Shown: positions 7,527 to 16,757, numbered from the stretch's first letter. The stretch is DNA of 64,000 nt from Noviherbaspirillum sp. L7-7A (GCF_019052805.1 NZ_JAHQRJ010000001.1:3100001-3164000); one strand, 5' to 3'. Translations and numbers: made by a program. Notes: generated by a model from the letters alone, not told the origin.

Positions 7527-9020
7527 ATGTCCTGCCGCCAGACCACTACAAGCCGTTACCCGATTGTTTCGAATGCCGGCGCCATGGCCGCCGGCTATGC
7601 CATTGAAAGCAGCCACGCTTTCGCAGCCGACGCCATCTGCCGCCGGCCACTGCTGCACCCGGCCAGCCAGGAAGACGGCCGGCGCGCCGCCATTCGCCAC
7701 TTCCTGAATACGCATGGTCGGCTGCTGCCGGCAACGTCCGTACCAAGTACCTCCCCTGGCCTGATCGAACGAACCGGGCAGACATGCACGGCCCTTGCCA
7801 GGGAAAGCATGCGCCAGGCCGGCATGCTGGTGGATAGGCTGTCACGGCTGGCAATGGCAATCGACGCAGGCTTGCGGTTTCCCACAGCGACAGCTGGCGC
7901 GCCAGACTGCGCGCAGCCGGCAAACGGCCAGCCATCCTGTTACCGGGATGGCGGCAGTGGGCCGGTCAATCAGGACGGCGCGGGCACAGGCGGCGTGTCG
8001 TTCAGATTTGATGCCGGCACCACTCGAACCGGCGTTTCAGCCTCCTCCGAATTGCAAACGGAACCCGGCAACAGGAAACAGGCACGCGCACCCTCAACCA
8101 CGCCCGAAGGCGCCAGTCGGACCTTTTCCGTCGAATCCGCACTGGCTGTGCACGCCTATCACGGCGACCTGCGCCAGGTGGATGCGCTGTTGCAAGCCGG
8201 TGCGGATGTCAATGACGCCGACGCCAATCGAAACACGGCGCTGATCGTGGCCACCCGGATGGGACAGGCAAATGTCGTACGCCGCCTGCTGGAAGCTGGC
8301 GCGCGCGTCGATTCCGCCAACCATGAAGGCCTGACCGCGCTGCATATGGCAGTCCTGGCAGAGAATGTGGAGGTCGTCGGCATGCTGCTCAAAAAGGCGC
8401 CGCCATTGAACCAACTGGACCATTCTGGCTTCACGCCGCTTTCCCTCGCCGTCCAGAATGATCATCCCCGGCTTGTGCAGACCCTGCTTGCCGCCGGTGC
8501 CGATCCGAACATCGCGGTGTCGGGCGCCAGCAGTCTGAGCGGACTGACGCCCCTGCTGACCGCCGTGCTGCACAAGCAACATGAGATCGCCGGCCTGCTG
8601 CTCGACGCGGGCGCCGATGTGCATTACGCCACAGACAACGGGCGCAATGCGATTCGGTTTGCCGTGCAGAGGAAGGATCCGGAAATGGTCGACCGGTTGT
8701 CGCGTGCCGATGCCAACCCCTGCACCATACCGCCCGGAGAACAATCGGCCTTTCAGGAAGCGGTTGAATCCGGACACCATGACATGGTGGAGTCCATGCT
8801 GCGGCATGCGAAAAGCCACCCCTGCCCCCCGCTGCTGCTGATGGATGCGCTGCAGCGGGCTGTCTACCATGGAGACCTCGGGATGACGTCACTGCTGCTG
8901 GAACACGGTGCGCCCGCCGACCAGGAAGCGCAGACGGGCGCGCTGGGCCTCGCCATTCAGCTTGGACACGACAGCATCGCCGACCTGCTGCGCAAGCATG
9001 GCGCACGGCAAGCGGCGTGA
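7527..9020 (+). CDS. Ankyrin-repeat protein
   Basis: 497 residues. The C-terminal part (about 203-495) contains around eight ankyrin repeats, seen as recurring patterns such as LQAGADVNDADANRNTALI, LEAGARVDSANHEGLTALH and LLDAGADVHYATDNGRNAI. The first 200 residues carry no repeat, no signal peptide and no transmembrane segment; they are rich in Ser, Thr, Ala, Arg and Gly and look partly disordered. Ankyrin stacks bind partner proteins, and the long unassigned head could be an effector, targeting or enzymatic region. AAGGA at 6 nt spacing supports the start. It has no operon partner; codon use is a little less GC-biased than in the neighbours. Binding partner and role are unknown. Confidence 0.8.
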   Translation: MSCRQTTTSRYPIVSNAGAMAAGYAIESSHAFAADAICRRPLLHPASQEDGRRAAIRHFLNTHGRLLPATSVPSTSPGLIERTGQTCTALARESMRQAGMLVDRLSRLAMAIDAGLRFPTATAGAPDCAQPANGQPSCYRDGGSGPVNQDGAGTGGVSFRFDAGTTRTGVSASSELQTEPGNRKQARAPSTTPEGASRTFSVESALAVHAYHGDLRQVDALLQAGADVNDADANRNTALIVATRMGQANVVRRLLEAGARVDSANHEGLTALHMAVLAENVEVVGMLLKKAPPLNQLDHSGFTPLSLAVQNDHPRLVQTLLAAGADPNIAVSGASSLSGLTPLLTAVLHKQHEIAGLLLDAGADVHYATDNGRNAIRFAVQRKDPEMVDRLSRADANPCTIPPGEQSAFQEAVESGHHDMVESMLRHAKSHPCPPLLLMDALQRAVYHGDLGMTSLLLEHGAPADQEAQTGALGLAIQLGHDSIADLLRKHGARQAA

Positions 9021-9221
9021 AGACCCGACTAGGCCGGAAAGCCCTGACGCACGGTTACTTTGCCGGTGCGGTCGCAGGGACCTCACACTTCCCGACAGCG
9101 GCCGCGAGCATCGGCAAGGCATGAACGATGAAAGACGCAGTGACTGGGCAGTGCATCGGCGCTGCCTGCATCCGGGCATGCATGAATTTATTCGGCCTGA
9201 GCCAGCCGGGCTATTCCCCTC

Positions 9222-9914
9222 CTAGCCGCAGCCCTGCGCCTCCTGCCGCGGAAACTCCGCCCGCGCCCGGGTGATCTGCGCCTCGGCCGCCGCGTCCAGC
9301 CCGCGCAGCTGGATCGCGATGCGCGCCGGGCCGGTGCCGAACTGCTCCACCCGCGCGGTGCGCACGCCGCGCCGGCTCATCGCCGCCAGGTGCGACTGCG
9401 CCGCCTCCTCGCTGCGGAAGGTGCCCAGCGCGATGCCCCAGCGGCGCGCCGAATTGTCCTGGATGATGAAGGTGTCGGTAATGCCCAGCCGGCGCAGTTC
9501 CTCGGTCTTGGCGTCGGCCGCCTCGCGGCTGCCCTGCGGCGGAATCATCACCATGTAGCTCGATGGCGTCGGCACGTCGCGCCGGGAGACCCGGTCGGCC
9601 AGGCCCAGTTCGGCCATTCGCGCCTCGAAGCGGCCGGCTTCGGCGGCGGTGAAGCTGGCCAGCTCGACGCAGGCGGCTGCCGCGGCTGCCGTTGCCGCAG
9701 ACGGCGCCGCAGCGGTGGCGACAGCTGCCACGGGTGCGGCCGGCGCGTCGGCAGCGGCGGCCGGCGCGCTGGCGGTCGCCGGCAGCAGCCGGATGCGGTC
9801 GGGGTAAAGCTGATTCTTCATGCGGGCCGGCTCATGCCCGGCCGGCTCGCCGCGCTCGATCACGAACATCGCCAGATTGGCCACCAGCAGCGCACCCAGA
9901 ACGAATTTCAGCAT
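9222..9914 (-). CDS. SPOR-domain membrane-anchored protein
   Basis: 230 residues: a single N-terminal transmembrane segment (MLKFVLGALLVANLAMFVI), a long Ala/Pro-rich linker (about residues 45-90), and a C-terminal SPOR-like half with SYMVMIPPQGS and RRWGIALGTFRSEEAA. SPOR domains bind denuded septal peptidoglycan, so a periplasmic, cell-envelope location is expected. The start overlaps the end of coaX by 7 nt, making it the third gene of a birA-coaX-SPOR operon, a combination seen in Burkholderiales. The Ala linker is encoded by repetitive GCN codons and may vary between strains. Confidence 0.85.
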   Translation of the reverse strand: MLKFVLGALLVANLAMFVIERGEPAGHEPARMKNQLYPDRIRLLPATASAPAAAADAPAAPVAAVATAAAPSAATAAAAAACVELASFTAAEAGRFEARMAELGLADRVSRRDVPTPSSYMVMIPPQGSREAADAKTEELRRLGITDTFIIQDNSARRWGIALGTFRSEEAAQSHLAAMSRRGVRTARVEQFGTGPARIAIQLRGLDAAAEAQITRARAEFPRQEAQGCG

Positions 9915-10702
9915 GATGAATTCTGCTTCATCACCATGGTCTGCAGGCCGATCAGCACCAGGTTGTCGATCTGCACGCTGGGATGGTCCAGGTGCGGCGC
10001 CAGCATGCGCCCCGCGCCGCCGGACAGGATGCAGCGCACCTCGCGGTACTGCGCGGCATGCGCGGCCAGCGCCTGGCCGATGGCGCCGGTCTGGGCCGCC
10101 ACGCAGCCGCTGATGATGGCGTCGGTGGTGTTGTCGGCAAAGGGCGTGACGATGTCGATCCTGGAATCGACCTGCGGCAGTTGCGCCGTGTTCTTCGCCA
10201 GCGAACTGGCCATCAGGCCCAGGCCCGGCAGGATCATGCCGCCCAGGAAAACCCCGTCCGGCGTGATCGCGTCCACCGTGGTGGCGGTGCCGCAGGTGGC
10301 GACGATCAGCGCCTCGCCCGGATACAGCGCATGCGCGCCGATGGCCGAGGCGAAGCGGTCGGCGCCCAGCTGCAGCGGATTGCGGTAGCCGTTGCGCACG
10401 CCCGCCAGCAGCGGCGCGGGGCGGAACCATTCGATGGCGATCGGCCGGGCGCCGAAGGCGCGCAGCAGCAGCTGGTCGAGCTTGTCGCGCATGCCTTCGC
10501 CGGCCACGTTGGACAGCACCACCCGCGCCACCTGGCGGCCGCGCCAGACTTCCACCAGCTGGCCCAGCGCATCGCGCTCGACCACGCCGGAGCAGATCCA
10601 CTTGCCCAGTTCGTCGCGCGAAAAGCCGGTGCCGGCATAGGTGGCGGCGGTGGCAAGCGCCCATTTGACCCGGGTATTGCCGGCATCGATCAGCAGCAGC
10701 AT
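9908..10702 (-). CDS. coaX: Type III pantothenate kinase
   Basis: 264 residues of the ASKHA fold, catalysing the first step of coenzyme A synthesis. The phosphate loop LLIDAGNTRVKWAL opens the protein; LGADRFASAIGA and the adenosine-binding CGTATTVDAITPDG follow, then GGMILPGLGLM and the C-terminal LSGGAGRML. The ATG follows directly on the birA stop, and its own stop overlaps the SPOR gene, so the three are translationally linked. The CoaX type replaces CoaA in many Betaproteobacteria; in Bordetella the homologue was also described as the transcription accessory factor Baf. Confidence 0.95.
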   Translation of the reverse strand: MLLLIDAGNTRVKWALATAATYAGTGFSRDELGKWICSGVVERDALGQLVEVWRGRQVARVVLSNVAGEGMRDKLDQLLLRAFGARPIAIEWFRPAPLLAGVRNGYRNPLQLGADRFASAIGAHALYPGEALIVATCGTATTVDAITPDGVFLGGMILPGLGLMASSLAKNTAQLPQVDSRIDIVTPFADNTTDAIISGCVAAQTGAIGQALAAHAAQYREVRCILSGGAGRMLAPHLDHPSVQIDNLVLIGLQTMVMKQNSSC

Positions 10703-11500
10703 TCAGGCCCCCGGATCCAGACGGCGCAACGACACGTCGCCGGACAGCACGGCGATCTGGCCGTCGGCGGTGTCGATCAGCAGCCGGCCGGCGTCGTCGA
10801 TGCCCAGCGCAGTGCCCTGCTGGCGCACCTGCCCCTGGTCCAGCACCGCCACCGCCTCGCCGCGCCAGGCATGCAGCGCATTCCAGCGCGCAATGAAGGG
10901 CGCAAGGCCGGCGGCGTCGAAGTCGGCCAGCGCTTGCGCCAGGGCATTGAGCAGCGCCGCCAGCAGCGCCTCGCGGTCGATGGCTTGCGGCGGCAGCGCG
11001 GCCGCGGGCCTGTCGATGCGCGCCGCCAGCGCCGGCGGCAGCGCCAGGTTGATGCCGATCCCCACCACCGCCCAGACGCCCTCCGGCGCGGCGCTGGTCT
11101 CGATCAGCACGCCCGCCAGCTTCTGGCCATCGAGCAGCACGTCATTGGGCCATTTGAGTTGCGCCTGCACGCCGCTGTCGCGCAGCGCATCGGCAATCGC
11201 CACGCCGACCGCGAGCGGCAGGCCGACCAGCTGCGGCAACGCGCGATGGAATTTCCAGGCCAGGGAAAAGGTCAGGCTGGCCTCGGCGGCCGATTGCCAG
11301 GTTCTGCCGGAACGGCCGCGGCCCGCGGTCTGGTGCCCTGCCAGCAGCAGCACCGGGCCGGAAAGACGCGGCGCGCGCGCCAGCAGGTCGGCATTGGTCG
11401 ATCCGGTTTCGGCAACGCATTCGAGCGCGACCAGGCGCGCCGGGCCGGTTGCGCGGGAAGCGAGTTGCTGCGGGGAGGGCAGGAAAGTCATGCAGCGCAT
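10703..11500 (-). CDS. birA: Biotin-[acetyl-CoA-carboxylase] ligase
   Basis: About 265 residues, catalysing biotinyl-AMP formation and transfer to the carboxylase carrier protein. Core motifs are present: TAGRGRSGRTWQS (biotinyl-AMP loop), KWPNDVLLDGQKLAGVLIE (catalytic Lys region) and VVGIGINL. There is no N-terminal winged helix, so unlike E. coli BirA this protein cannot repress biotin genes by the same mechanism. The start may be the ATG at 11500 or the one at 11491; neither has a clear ribosome binding site. First gene of the birA-coaX-SPOR operon. Confidence 0.94.
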   Translation of the reverse strand: MRCMTFLPSPQQLASRATGPARLVALECVAETGSTNADLLARAPRLSGPVLLLAGHQTAGRGRSGRTWQSAAEASLTFSLAWKFHRALPQLVGLPLAVGVAIADALRDSGVQAQLKWPNDVLLDGQKLAGVLIETSAAPEGVWAVVGIGINLALPPALAARIDRPAAALPPQAIDREALLAALLNALAQALADFDAAGLAPFIARWNALHAWRGEAVAVLDQGQVRQQGTALGIDDAGRLLIDTADGQIAVLSGDVSLRRLDPGA

Positions 11501-11604
11501 TGTAACGGCAGGCGAGCGGCGGCGGAACCGGGAAGCGCTGGTGGAACCGGATGCGCCGGCGGCGCGGGCATGACGAAACCGGCCCGGTAACTTACACTGC
11601 GCCC

Positions 11605-12771
11605 ATGCCAGCTTCGCAACCCCCGCTTTCCTCCCCCGTCATGCCCGCCTCGCCAGCCGCGCCGATGCTGCGGCTCGATGGCCTGCGCGCGGCCACGGTG
11701 GCCGCCAGCGGCGACTGGCAGGTGCAGGCGCTGGCACAGCCGGCCGCCATGGGCGCGCTGCGGGCGGCGCTGCGCCAGCTGCCGCAGCCGGCGGCGCTGG
11801 CCTGGGACCTGTCCGGCATCAGCGCGCTGGACCATATCGGCGCCCAGATGCTGTGGAATGCCTGGGGGCGGCGGCGTCCGGGCCGGCTGACGCTTGCGCC
11901 CGGCCAGGAGGAATTTTTCCGGCGCCTGGAACAGGCCGGCACGCTGGCGCTGCCGGCGGGCGATAGCCATCCCTGGTTCTCCATCGTCTCGCTGGCCGGC
12001 GCGGCGCGCCGCTTCGGCGGCCACCTGGCCGGCATGCTGGGCCTGGTCGGCCAGCTGGTGCTGGACCTGGGCCGCTTCGCGCGCCGGCCGCGGCACGGGC
12101 CATGGAAAGAACTCTCGGCCAATGTCTACCATATCGGCTACCAGGCGCTGGGCATCACCGCGCTGGTGGGCGTGCTGATCGGCGTGGTGCTGTCCTACCT
12201 GTCGGCGCAGCAGCTGCACACCTTCGGCGGCGACATCTACCTGGTCAACATCCTGGGCATGAGCATCATCCGCGAACTGGGCCCAATGCTGGCGGCGATC
12301 CTGGTAGCCGGCCGTTCCGGGTCGGCCATCACCGCGCAGCTGGGCGTGATGCGGGTCACCGAGGAACTCGACGCGATGCTGGTAATGGGCCTGCCGCACG
12401 GTTTCCGGCTGATCATGCCGCGGGTGCTGGCGCTGGCGCTGGTGATGCCGCTGCTGGTGGTCTGGACCGACGCCATGGCGCTGATTGGCGGCATGGCCGC
12501 GGCCAATATCCAGCTCGACATGGCGCCGGCCTATTTCATCCAGAAGCTGCCGAGCGCGGTGCCGATCGCCAATTACTGGATCGGCCTGGGCAAGGGCGTG
12601 GTGTTCGGCGGCCTGATCGCACTGGTGGCCTGCCATTTCGGCCTGCGCATCGAGCCCAATACCGAAAGCCTGGGCCAGGGCACCACCACCTCGGTGGTGA
12701 CCGCCATCACGGTGGTGATCCTGGCCGACGCGGTGTTTGCCATCGTGTTCAACCGGGTAGGCTACTACTGA
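11605..12771 (+). CDS. MlaE-family lipid ABC transporter permease with N-terminal STAS domain
   Basis: 388 residues. The first ~115 resemble a STAS/MlaB-like domain (ALAWDLSGISALDHIGAQML), fused to a MlaE permease with five or six membrane helices and the family stretches LVNILGMSIIRELGPMLAAILVAGRSGSAITAQLGVMRVTEELDA. In E. coli the STAS subunit MlaB is separate; here it is part of the permease, as in the YrbE/PqiA-like fused forms. The start at 11605 removes an upstream in-frame leader that overlaps the divergent birA promoter region. The stop overlaps the ATG of the ATPase gene (TGATG). Predicted role: phospholipid movement between inner and outer membranes. Confidence 0.9.
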   Translation: MPASQPPLSSPVMPASPAAPMLRLDGLRAATVAASGDWQVQALAQPAAMGALRAALRQLPQPAALAWDLSGISALDHIGAQMLWNAWGRRRPGRLTLAPGQEEFFRRLEQAGTLALPAGDSHPWFSIVSLAGAARRFGGHLAGMLGLVGQLVLDLGRFARRPRHGPWKELSANVYHIGYQALGITALVGVLIGVVLSYLSAQQLHTFGGDIYLVNILGMSIIRELGPMLAAILVAGRSGSAITAQLGVMRVTEELDAMLVMGLPHGFRLIMPRVLALALVMPLLVVWTDAMALIGGMAAANIQLDMAPAYFIQKLPSAVPIANYWIGLGKGVVFGGLIALVACHFGLRIEPNTESLGQGTTTSVVTAITVVILADAVFAIVFNRVGYY

Positions 12772-13592
12772 TGGCGGCGTCCGATCAGGCTCATACCCAT
12801 AGCCAGCCCGTAATCGACATCGACGGGCTGACCACCCGTTTCGGCGACGTGACCGTGCATGACAACCTTTCCATGGACGTGCGCGCCGGCGAGGTAGTCT
12901 CGCTGGTCGGCGGCTCCGGCTCCGGCAAGACCACGCTGCTGCGCCAGATCCTGGGCCTGGAACGGCCCAGCGCCGGCAGGGTGCAGGTGTTCGGCGTCAA
13001 CATCCACCGGACAGACGGCGCCACCCTGCAGGCGCTGCGCAACCGCTGGGGCATGCTGTTCCAGCATGGCGCGCTGTTCTCGGCGATGTCGGCATTCGAC
13101 AATGTCGCCCAGCCGATGCGCGAGCTGCGCGCGCTGCCGGAAGACCTGATCCGCGACGCCGCGCTGCTCAAGCTGCAGATGGTCGGCATCGCTGCGTCGC
13201 AGGCGGCGCGCATGCCGGCCGACCTGTCGGGCGGCATGGTCAAGCGTGTCGCGCTGGCGCGGGCGCTGGCGCTGGAGCCGGAACTGCTGTTCCTGGACGA
13301 GCCGACCGCGGGCCTCGACCCGGCGCTGTCGGAAGCCTTCGTCGACCTGATCGCCATGCTGCGCCGGGAAATGCGCCTGACCGTGGTGATGGTCACCCAT
13401 GACCTCGACACGCTGCTGGCGCTGTCCTCCCGCATCGCGGTGCTGGCCGACCGGCGCCTGGTGGCCTTCGGCAGCGCCGACGAGGTGGTGCGCGTGGACC
13501 ACCCCTTCATCCATGATTATTTCCTTGGCCAGCGCGGCCTGCGCGCGCTGCAGGGCATGCGCGACATGAAAGAGCATCACTATGGAAAATAA
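12771..13592 (+). CDS. MlaF-family ABC transporter ATPase
   Basis: 273 residues with Walker A GGSGSGKTTLL, Q-loop MLFQHGALFS, the signature LSGGMVKRVALARAL, Walker B LLFLDEPTAGLDP and the switch histidine in VMVTHDLDT. The signature is the MlaF form (LSGGM), not the LSGGQ of importers. It energises the STAS-permease encoded immediately upstream, whose stop codon it overlaps, and its own end overlaps the MCE gene by 11 bp. Together the genes form one tightly coupled lipid transport operon. Confidence 0.93.
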   Translation: MAASDQAHTHSQPVIDIDGLTTRFGDVTVHDNLSMDVRAGEVVSLVGGSGSGKTTLLRQILGLERPSAGRVQVFGVNIHRTDGATLQALRNRWGMLFQHGALFSAMSAFDNVAQPMRELRALPEDLIRDAALLKLQMVGIAASQAARMPADLSGGMVKRVALARALALEPELLFLDEPTAGLDPALSEAFVDLIAMLRREMRLTVVMVTHDLDTLLALSSRIAVLADRRLVAFGSADEVVRVDHPFIHDYFLGQRGLRALQGMRDMKEHHYGK

Positions 13593-14499
13593 GTCGCACG
13601 CGATGATCGCGGGCCTGTTCACCATCGCCATGCTGGCGGCGGTCATCCTGGGCGCGGTCTGGCTCAACCGCGACCGCGAGGTGCGGGTGCCCTACCAGAT
13701 CGCCACCCGGCTGTCGGTGCCGGGCCTGAATCCGCAGGCAACCGTGCGCTACCGCGGCCTCGACGTCGGCCGGGTCAGCCGCATCGGCTTCGACCCGCAG
13801 GTGCCGGGCCAGGTGCTGATCGACCTGAGCGTGCGGCCCGACACCCCGGTCACCCGCTCCACCTTCGCCACGCTCGGCTACCAGGGCGTGACCGGCCTGG
13901 CCTATGTGCAGCTCGACGACGACGGCAGCGACCCGGCCGGGGTGGAAAGCAGCGCAGCCCATGTGGCGCGCATCGAACTGCGGCCCAGCCTGCTCGACAG
14001 CCTGCAGAAGCGCGGCCTGGCGATCCTGCTGCAGACCGAGGAACTGACCAAGCGCATGAACGTGATGCTCAACCCGGACAACCAGCAGGCCATCCTGTCG
14101 ACCATCACCAGGGTCGGCAATGCCGCGGCGGCGATCGAAGCGCTGCCGCGCCAGCTGGCGCCGACGCTGGAAGCGATGCCGGCGCTGATGGCCGAAGCGC
14201 AGCGCTCGCTGGCCTCGCTGGGCAAGCTGTCGCGCACCGCCGATACGCTTGCCGCCAGCCTGCAGGCGCCCGGCAATCCGGTCGCCAGGATCGGCGCGGC
14301 GGCCGACGATGTCAGCGTGCTGGCCAATCGCTTTGAGCGCGAGGTGCTGCCGCTGACCTCGGACATCCGCGGCTCGCTGCGGGTACTCAACCGCACCCTG
14401 AACAGCCTGAACGAGCGGCCGCAGAGCATCCTGTTCGGCGGCGCCGGCGTGCCGCCCGGGCCGGGCGAAGCCGGCTTCATCGCGCCGCCGGGCAACTGA
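13582..14499 (+). CDS. MCE-domain substrate-binding protein (MlaD-like)
   Basis: 305 residues: short cytoplasmic tip MENKSHAMIAG, one transmembrane helix (about 10-29), then a single MCE domain (about 38-120) with VPGLNPQATVRYRGLDVGRV and GYQGVTGLAYVQLDD, followed by a long helical tail with repeated Ala/Leu/Glu heptads that probably forms a periplasmic needle. At 305 residues it is longer than E. coli MlaD (183) and closer to the PqiB/LetB-accessory type with a single domain. It is the substrate-contacting subunit for the permease-ATPase pair encoded just upstream. Confidence 0.9.
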   Translation: MENKSHAMIAGLFTIAMLAAVILGAVWLNRDREVRVPYQIATRLSVPGLNPQATVRYRGLDVGRVSRIGFDPQVPGQVLIDLSVRPDTPVTRSTFATLGYQGVTGLAYVQLDDDGSDPAGVESSAAHVARIELRPSLLDSLQKRGLAILLQTEELTKRMNVMLNPDNQQAILSTITRVGNAAAAIEALPRQLAPTLEAMPALMAEAQRSLASLGKLSRTADTLAASLQAPGNPVARIGAAADDVSVLANRFEREVLPLTSDIRGSLRVLNRTLNSLNERPQSILFGGAGVPPGPGEAGFIAPPGN

Positions 14500-14500
14500 C

Positions 14501-15130
14501 ATGCTTATGAAAACAGCACCACGAGCCATGACTTTTCCAACATCCCGCCTGATTGCCCTGCTGCTGGCCTGCATGCTGTTTGCCGGCTGCACCAGCATGA
14601 AGAAGCCGCAGCCCGGCCTGTTCGACCTCGGCCTGGCGCCGCCGGCGGCGGCGATCCCGGCCCTGCCGCCGCTGGCCCTGGCCGACATCGACACGCCGGA
14701 ATGGCTGGACTCGCCGGCCATCTTCTATCGCCTGAACTATGCCAGCCAGCACCAGCCCAGGCCCTATGCCAACAGCCGCTGGAGCATGCCGCCGGCGCAG
14801 CTGTTCGCGCAGCGCCTGAAGTCGCGCATCGTGCAGGGCGGCGGCACCCTGCTGTCTGCTTCCGACGGCGCCGCCGGCGTGCCGGTGCTGCGCCTGGAAG
14901 CCGAGGAATTCAGCCAGGTCTTTACCAGCGCCGGCCAGAGCGCGGGCCTGGTGGCCATGCGGCTGTCGGTACTGGACGGCCGGCGCCTGCTGGGCCAGAA
15001 AAGCTTTTTGCGCCGCGCGCCGGCGCCCAGCGCCGATGTCGAAGGCGGCGTGGCCGCGCTGGCCGCCGCCAGCGACGCGGTGATCGACGACATGCTGCAA
15101 TGGCTGGCCAGCCTCGGCCTGGCGCATTGA
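14501..15130 (+). CDS. ABC-type transport auxiliary lipoprotein (PqiC-like)
   Basis: 209 residues. The signal peptide ends in a lipobox (CMLFAGC, followed by TSM), so the mature protein is a lipoprotein, probably of the outer membrane since Thr-Ser rather than Asp follows the Cys. The remaining sequence (LFDLGLAPP, IFYRLNYAS, RWSMPPAQLFAQRLKSRI) matches the ABC-transport auxiliary component family, which includes PqiC and caps MCE tunnels at the outer membrane. It follows the MCE gene by one base. The start may be at either of the first ATGs (14501, 14507 or 14528). Confidence 0.85.
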   Translation: MLMKTAPRAMTFPTSRLIALLLACMLFAGCTSMKKPQPGLFDLGLAPPAAAIPALPPLALADIDTPEWLDSPAIFYRLNYASQHQPRPYANSRWSMPPAQLFAQRLKSRIVQGGGTLLSASDGAAGVPVLRLEAEEFSQVFTSAGQSAGLVAMRLSVLDGRRLLGQKSFLRRAPAPSADVEGGVAALAAASDAVIDDMLQWLASLGLAH

Positions 15131-15142
15131 GCGGCCCGCTGC

Positions 15143-16300
15143 ATGGCTGAGACAGACAACCAGGAACAGTCCGCAAGCGGCGACACCGGCTCGGTGTTTG
15201 CCCGCGGCGGCCTGCTGTTCTATGTATTCCTGATCGTCTATGCCAGCTGGTATCCGTTCTCGGGCTGGCGCAGCAATGGCCTGCCGCTGCTGGGCTTCCT
15301 GTCGGCGCCGCTGCCCTATTACTGGACCCGGTTCGACCTGCTGACCAACATCATCGGCTACATGCCGCTGGGCGTGCTGCTGGTGTTTTCAATGTATCCG
15401 CGGCTGCGCGGCATCTGGGCGGTGCTGCCGGCCTGCCTGCTCGGCGCGCTGCTGTCGGCCGGTCTGGAAGCCGGCCAGAACTTCCTGCCGAGCCGGGTGC
15501 CGTCCAATCTCGACCTCTTCACCAATGCCGCCGGCGTTGCCTTAGGCGCGCTGCTGGGCGCGCTGCTCACGCCGGCCTTCCTGGAGCAGAGCCGCCTGCT
15601 GGCCTTGCGCAGCCGCTGGTTCCTGGCCGAGGCCAGCCGCGGCCTGATCGTGCTGGGCCTGTGGCCGATGGCGCAAATCTATCCGCAGGCCTATCTGTTC
15701 GGCCATGGCCAGCTGCTGCCGATCCTTTCGGAATGGCTGTCGGAACTGTGGTCGGTGGATATCGACCTGGGCGCGCTGCTGCGGCGCGACGCCGAACTCA
15801 GCGCCGAGCAGTACTGGCTGTCGGAAACCATCATCACCGCCTGCGGCCTGACCGGCGCGCTGCTGACGCTGTTGTGCCTGACGCGCCGGCGCGCGCCGCG
15901 GCTGGCGCTGGCGGCGGCCCTGCTGCTGGCCGCGCTGGCCACCAAGACACTGGCCAGCGCGCTGCTGTTCTCGCCGGACAATGCCTTCGCCTGGATCACG
16001 CCCGGCGCCCAGGGCGGCCTCCTGATCGGCCTGATCATGCTGTCGGGCCTGGCGTTCGCGCCGCAGGTGGCGCAACGCCGGGTCGCGGCGCTGGCGCTGA
16101 TCCTGAGCCTGGCGGTGGCCAATATCGCGCCGGACAATCCCTACTTCCTGTCCACGCTGCAGACCTGGGTGCAGGGCAAATTCCTGAACTTCAACGGCGC
16201 CGCGCAATTCCTGACGCTGGCCTGGCCCTTCATTACGCTGTGGTTCCTGTATCACCCGGTGCACCGGCGGAAAAAGCCGGCGCCGGATGCAGCGTCCTAA
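15143..16300 (+). CDS. VanZ-family membrane protein
   Basis: 385 residues with about nine hydrophobic segments. The N-terminal third carries VanZ-like features: YASWYPFSGW, the FDLLTNIIGYMPLG segment and ALLSAGLEAGQNFLPSRVPSNLDLFTNAAG. VanZ proteins are named for teicoplanin resistance but in Proteobacteria their role is not known. The gene starts 12 bp after the lipoprotein gene and is likely on the same transcript as the lipid transporter, suggesting an envelope role; this is inference. Its end overlaps the convergent glycine-zipper gene by 4 bp. Confidence 0.8.
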   Translation: MAETDNQEQSASGDTGSVFARGGLLFYVFLIVYASWYPFSGWRSNGLPLLGFLSAPLPYYWTRFDLLTNIIGYMPLGVLLVFSMYPRLRGIWAVLPACLLGALLSAGLEAGQNFLPSRVPSNLDLFTNAAGVALGALLGALLTPAFLEQSRLLALRSRWFLAEASRGLIVLGLWPMAQIYPQAYLFGHGQLLPILSEWLSELWSVDIDLGALLRRDAELSAEQYWLSETIITACGLTGALLTLLCLTRRRAPRLALAAALLLAALATKTLASALLFSPDNAFAWITPGAQGGLLIGLIMLSGLAFAPQVAQRRVAALALILSLAVANIAPDNPYFLSTLQTWVQGKFLNFNGAAQFLTLAWPFITLWFLYHPVHRRKKPAPDAAS

Positions 16301-16524
16301 CGCCGACGCCCGGTATTGACCTGGTTGCCGATAAAGCCGCCCACCGCCGCGCCGCCCACGGTGCCGATCGCCGAGCCGCCGGTCAGCACCGAACCGGCCA
16401 CGCCGCCGATGCCGGCGCCGATGACCGTGTTCTTGTCGCGATGGGACATGTTGGCGCAGCCGGTGGTGGCCAGCGTGGCGGCGAGCAGGACGGCGGCGGA
16501 AAGCGGTCGGAGGGTGATGCGCAT
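16297..16524 (-). CDS. Glycine-zipper lipoprotein (OsmB-like)
   Basis: 75 residues. A signal peptide with lipobox LATTGC is followed by a glycine-zipper hairpin (TVIGAGIGGVAGSVLTGGSAIGTVGGAAVGGFIGNQV) ending in Arg residues. The family includes OsmB and the 17-kDa surface antigens, small envelope lipoproteins induced by stress. The start at 16524 is chosen because it opens a normal signal peptide; the frame continues upstream without one. Convergent with the VanZ gene. Confidence 0.8.
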   Translation of the reverse strand: MRITLRPLSAAVLLAATLATTGCANMSHRDKNTVIGAGIGGVAGSVLTGGSAIGTVGGAAVGGFIGNQVNTGRRR

Positions 16525-16757
16525 GGAAAAACCTTTGGGTCGGAGGGTTGCACGAACCGCCGCGCCCGATCGGGCGCGGCGGCAGTCATCGTTGCCAAAG
16601 GATAATTGCAAGGGCCGATTGCCGGCCAGAACAGTTGTAATTTGTTACACCCTGGCAGCAGCCTGCTGACCTCCGCTCTTGCCCCGCTGCCGTATCCGAG
16701 CGGCGGCATCGCGCTCACTTGTCCGCCATTGGTGCGCCGGCCAGAAGCAGTCCAGGC

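Noticed and set aside
7176-7715. Minus-strand open frames in and beyond the gap before the ankyrin gene
   Set aside because: No ribosome binding site, no family similarity, unusual composition; the region is better explained as non-coding.
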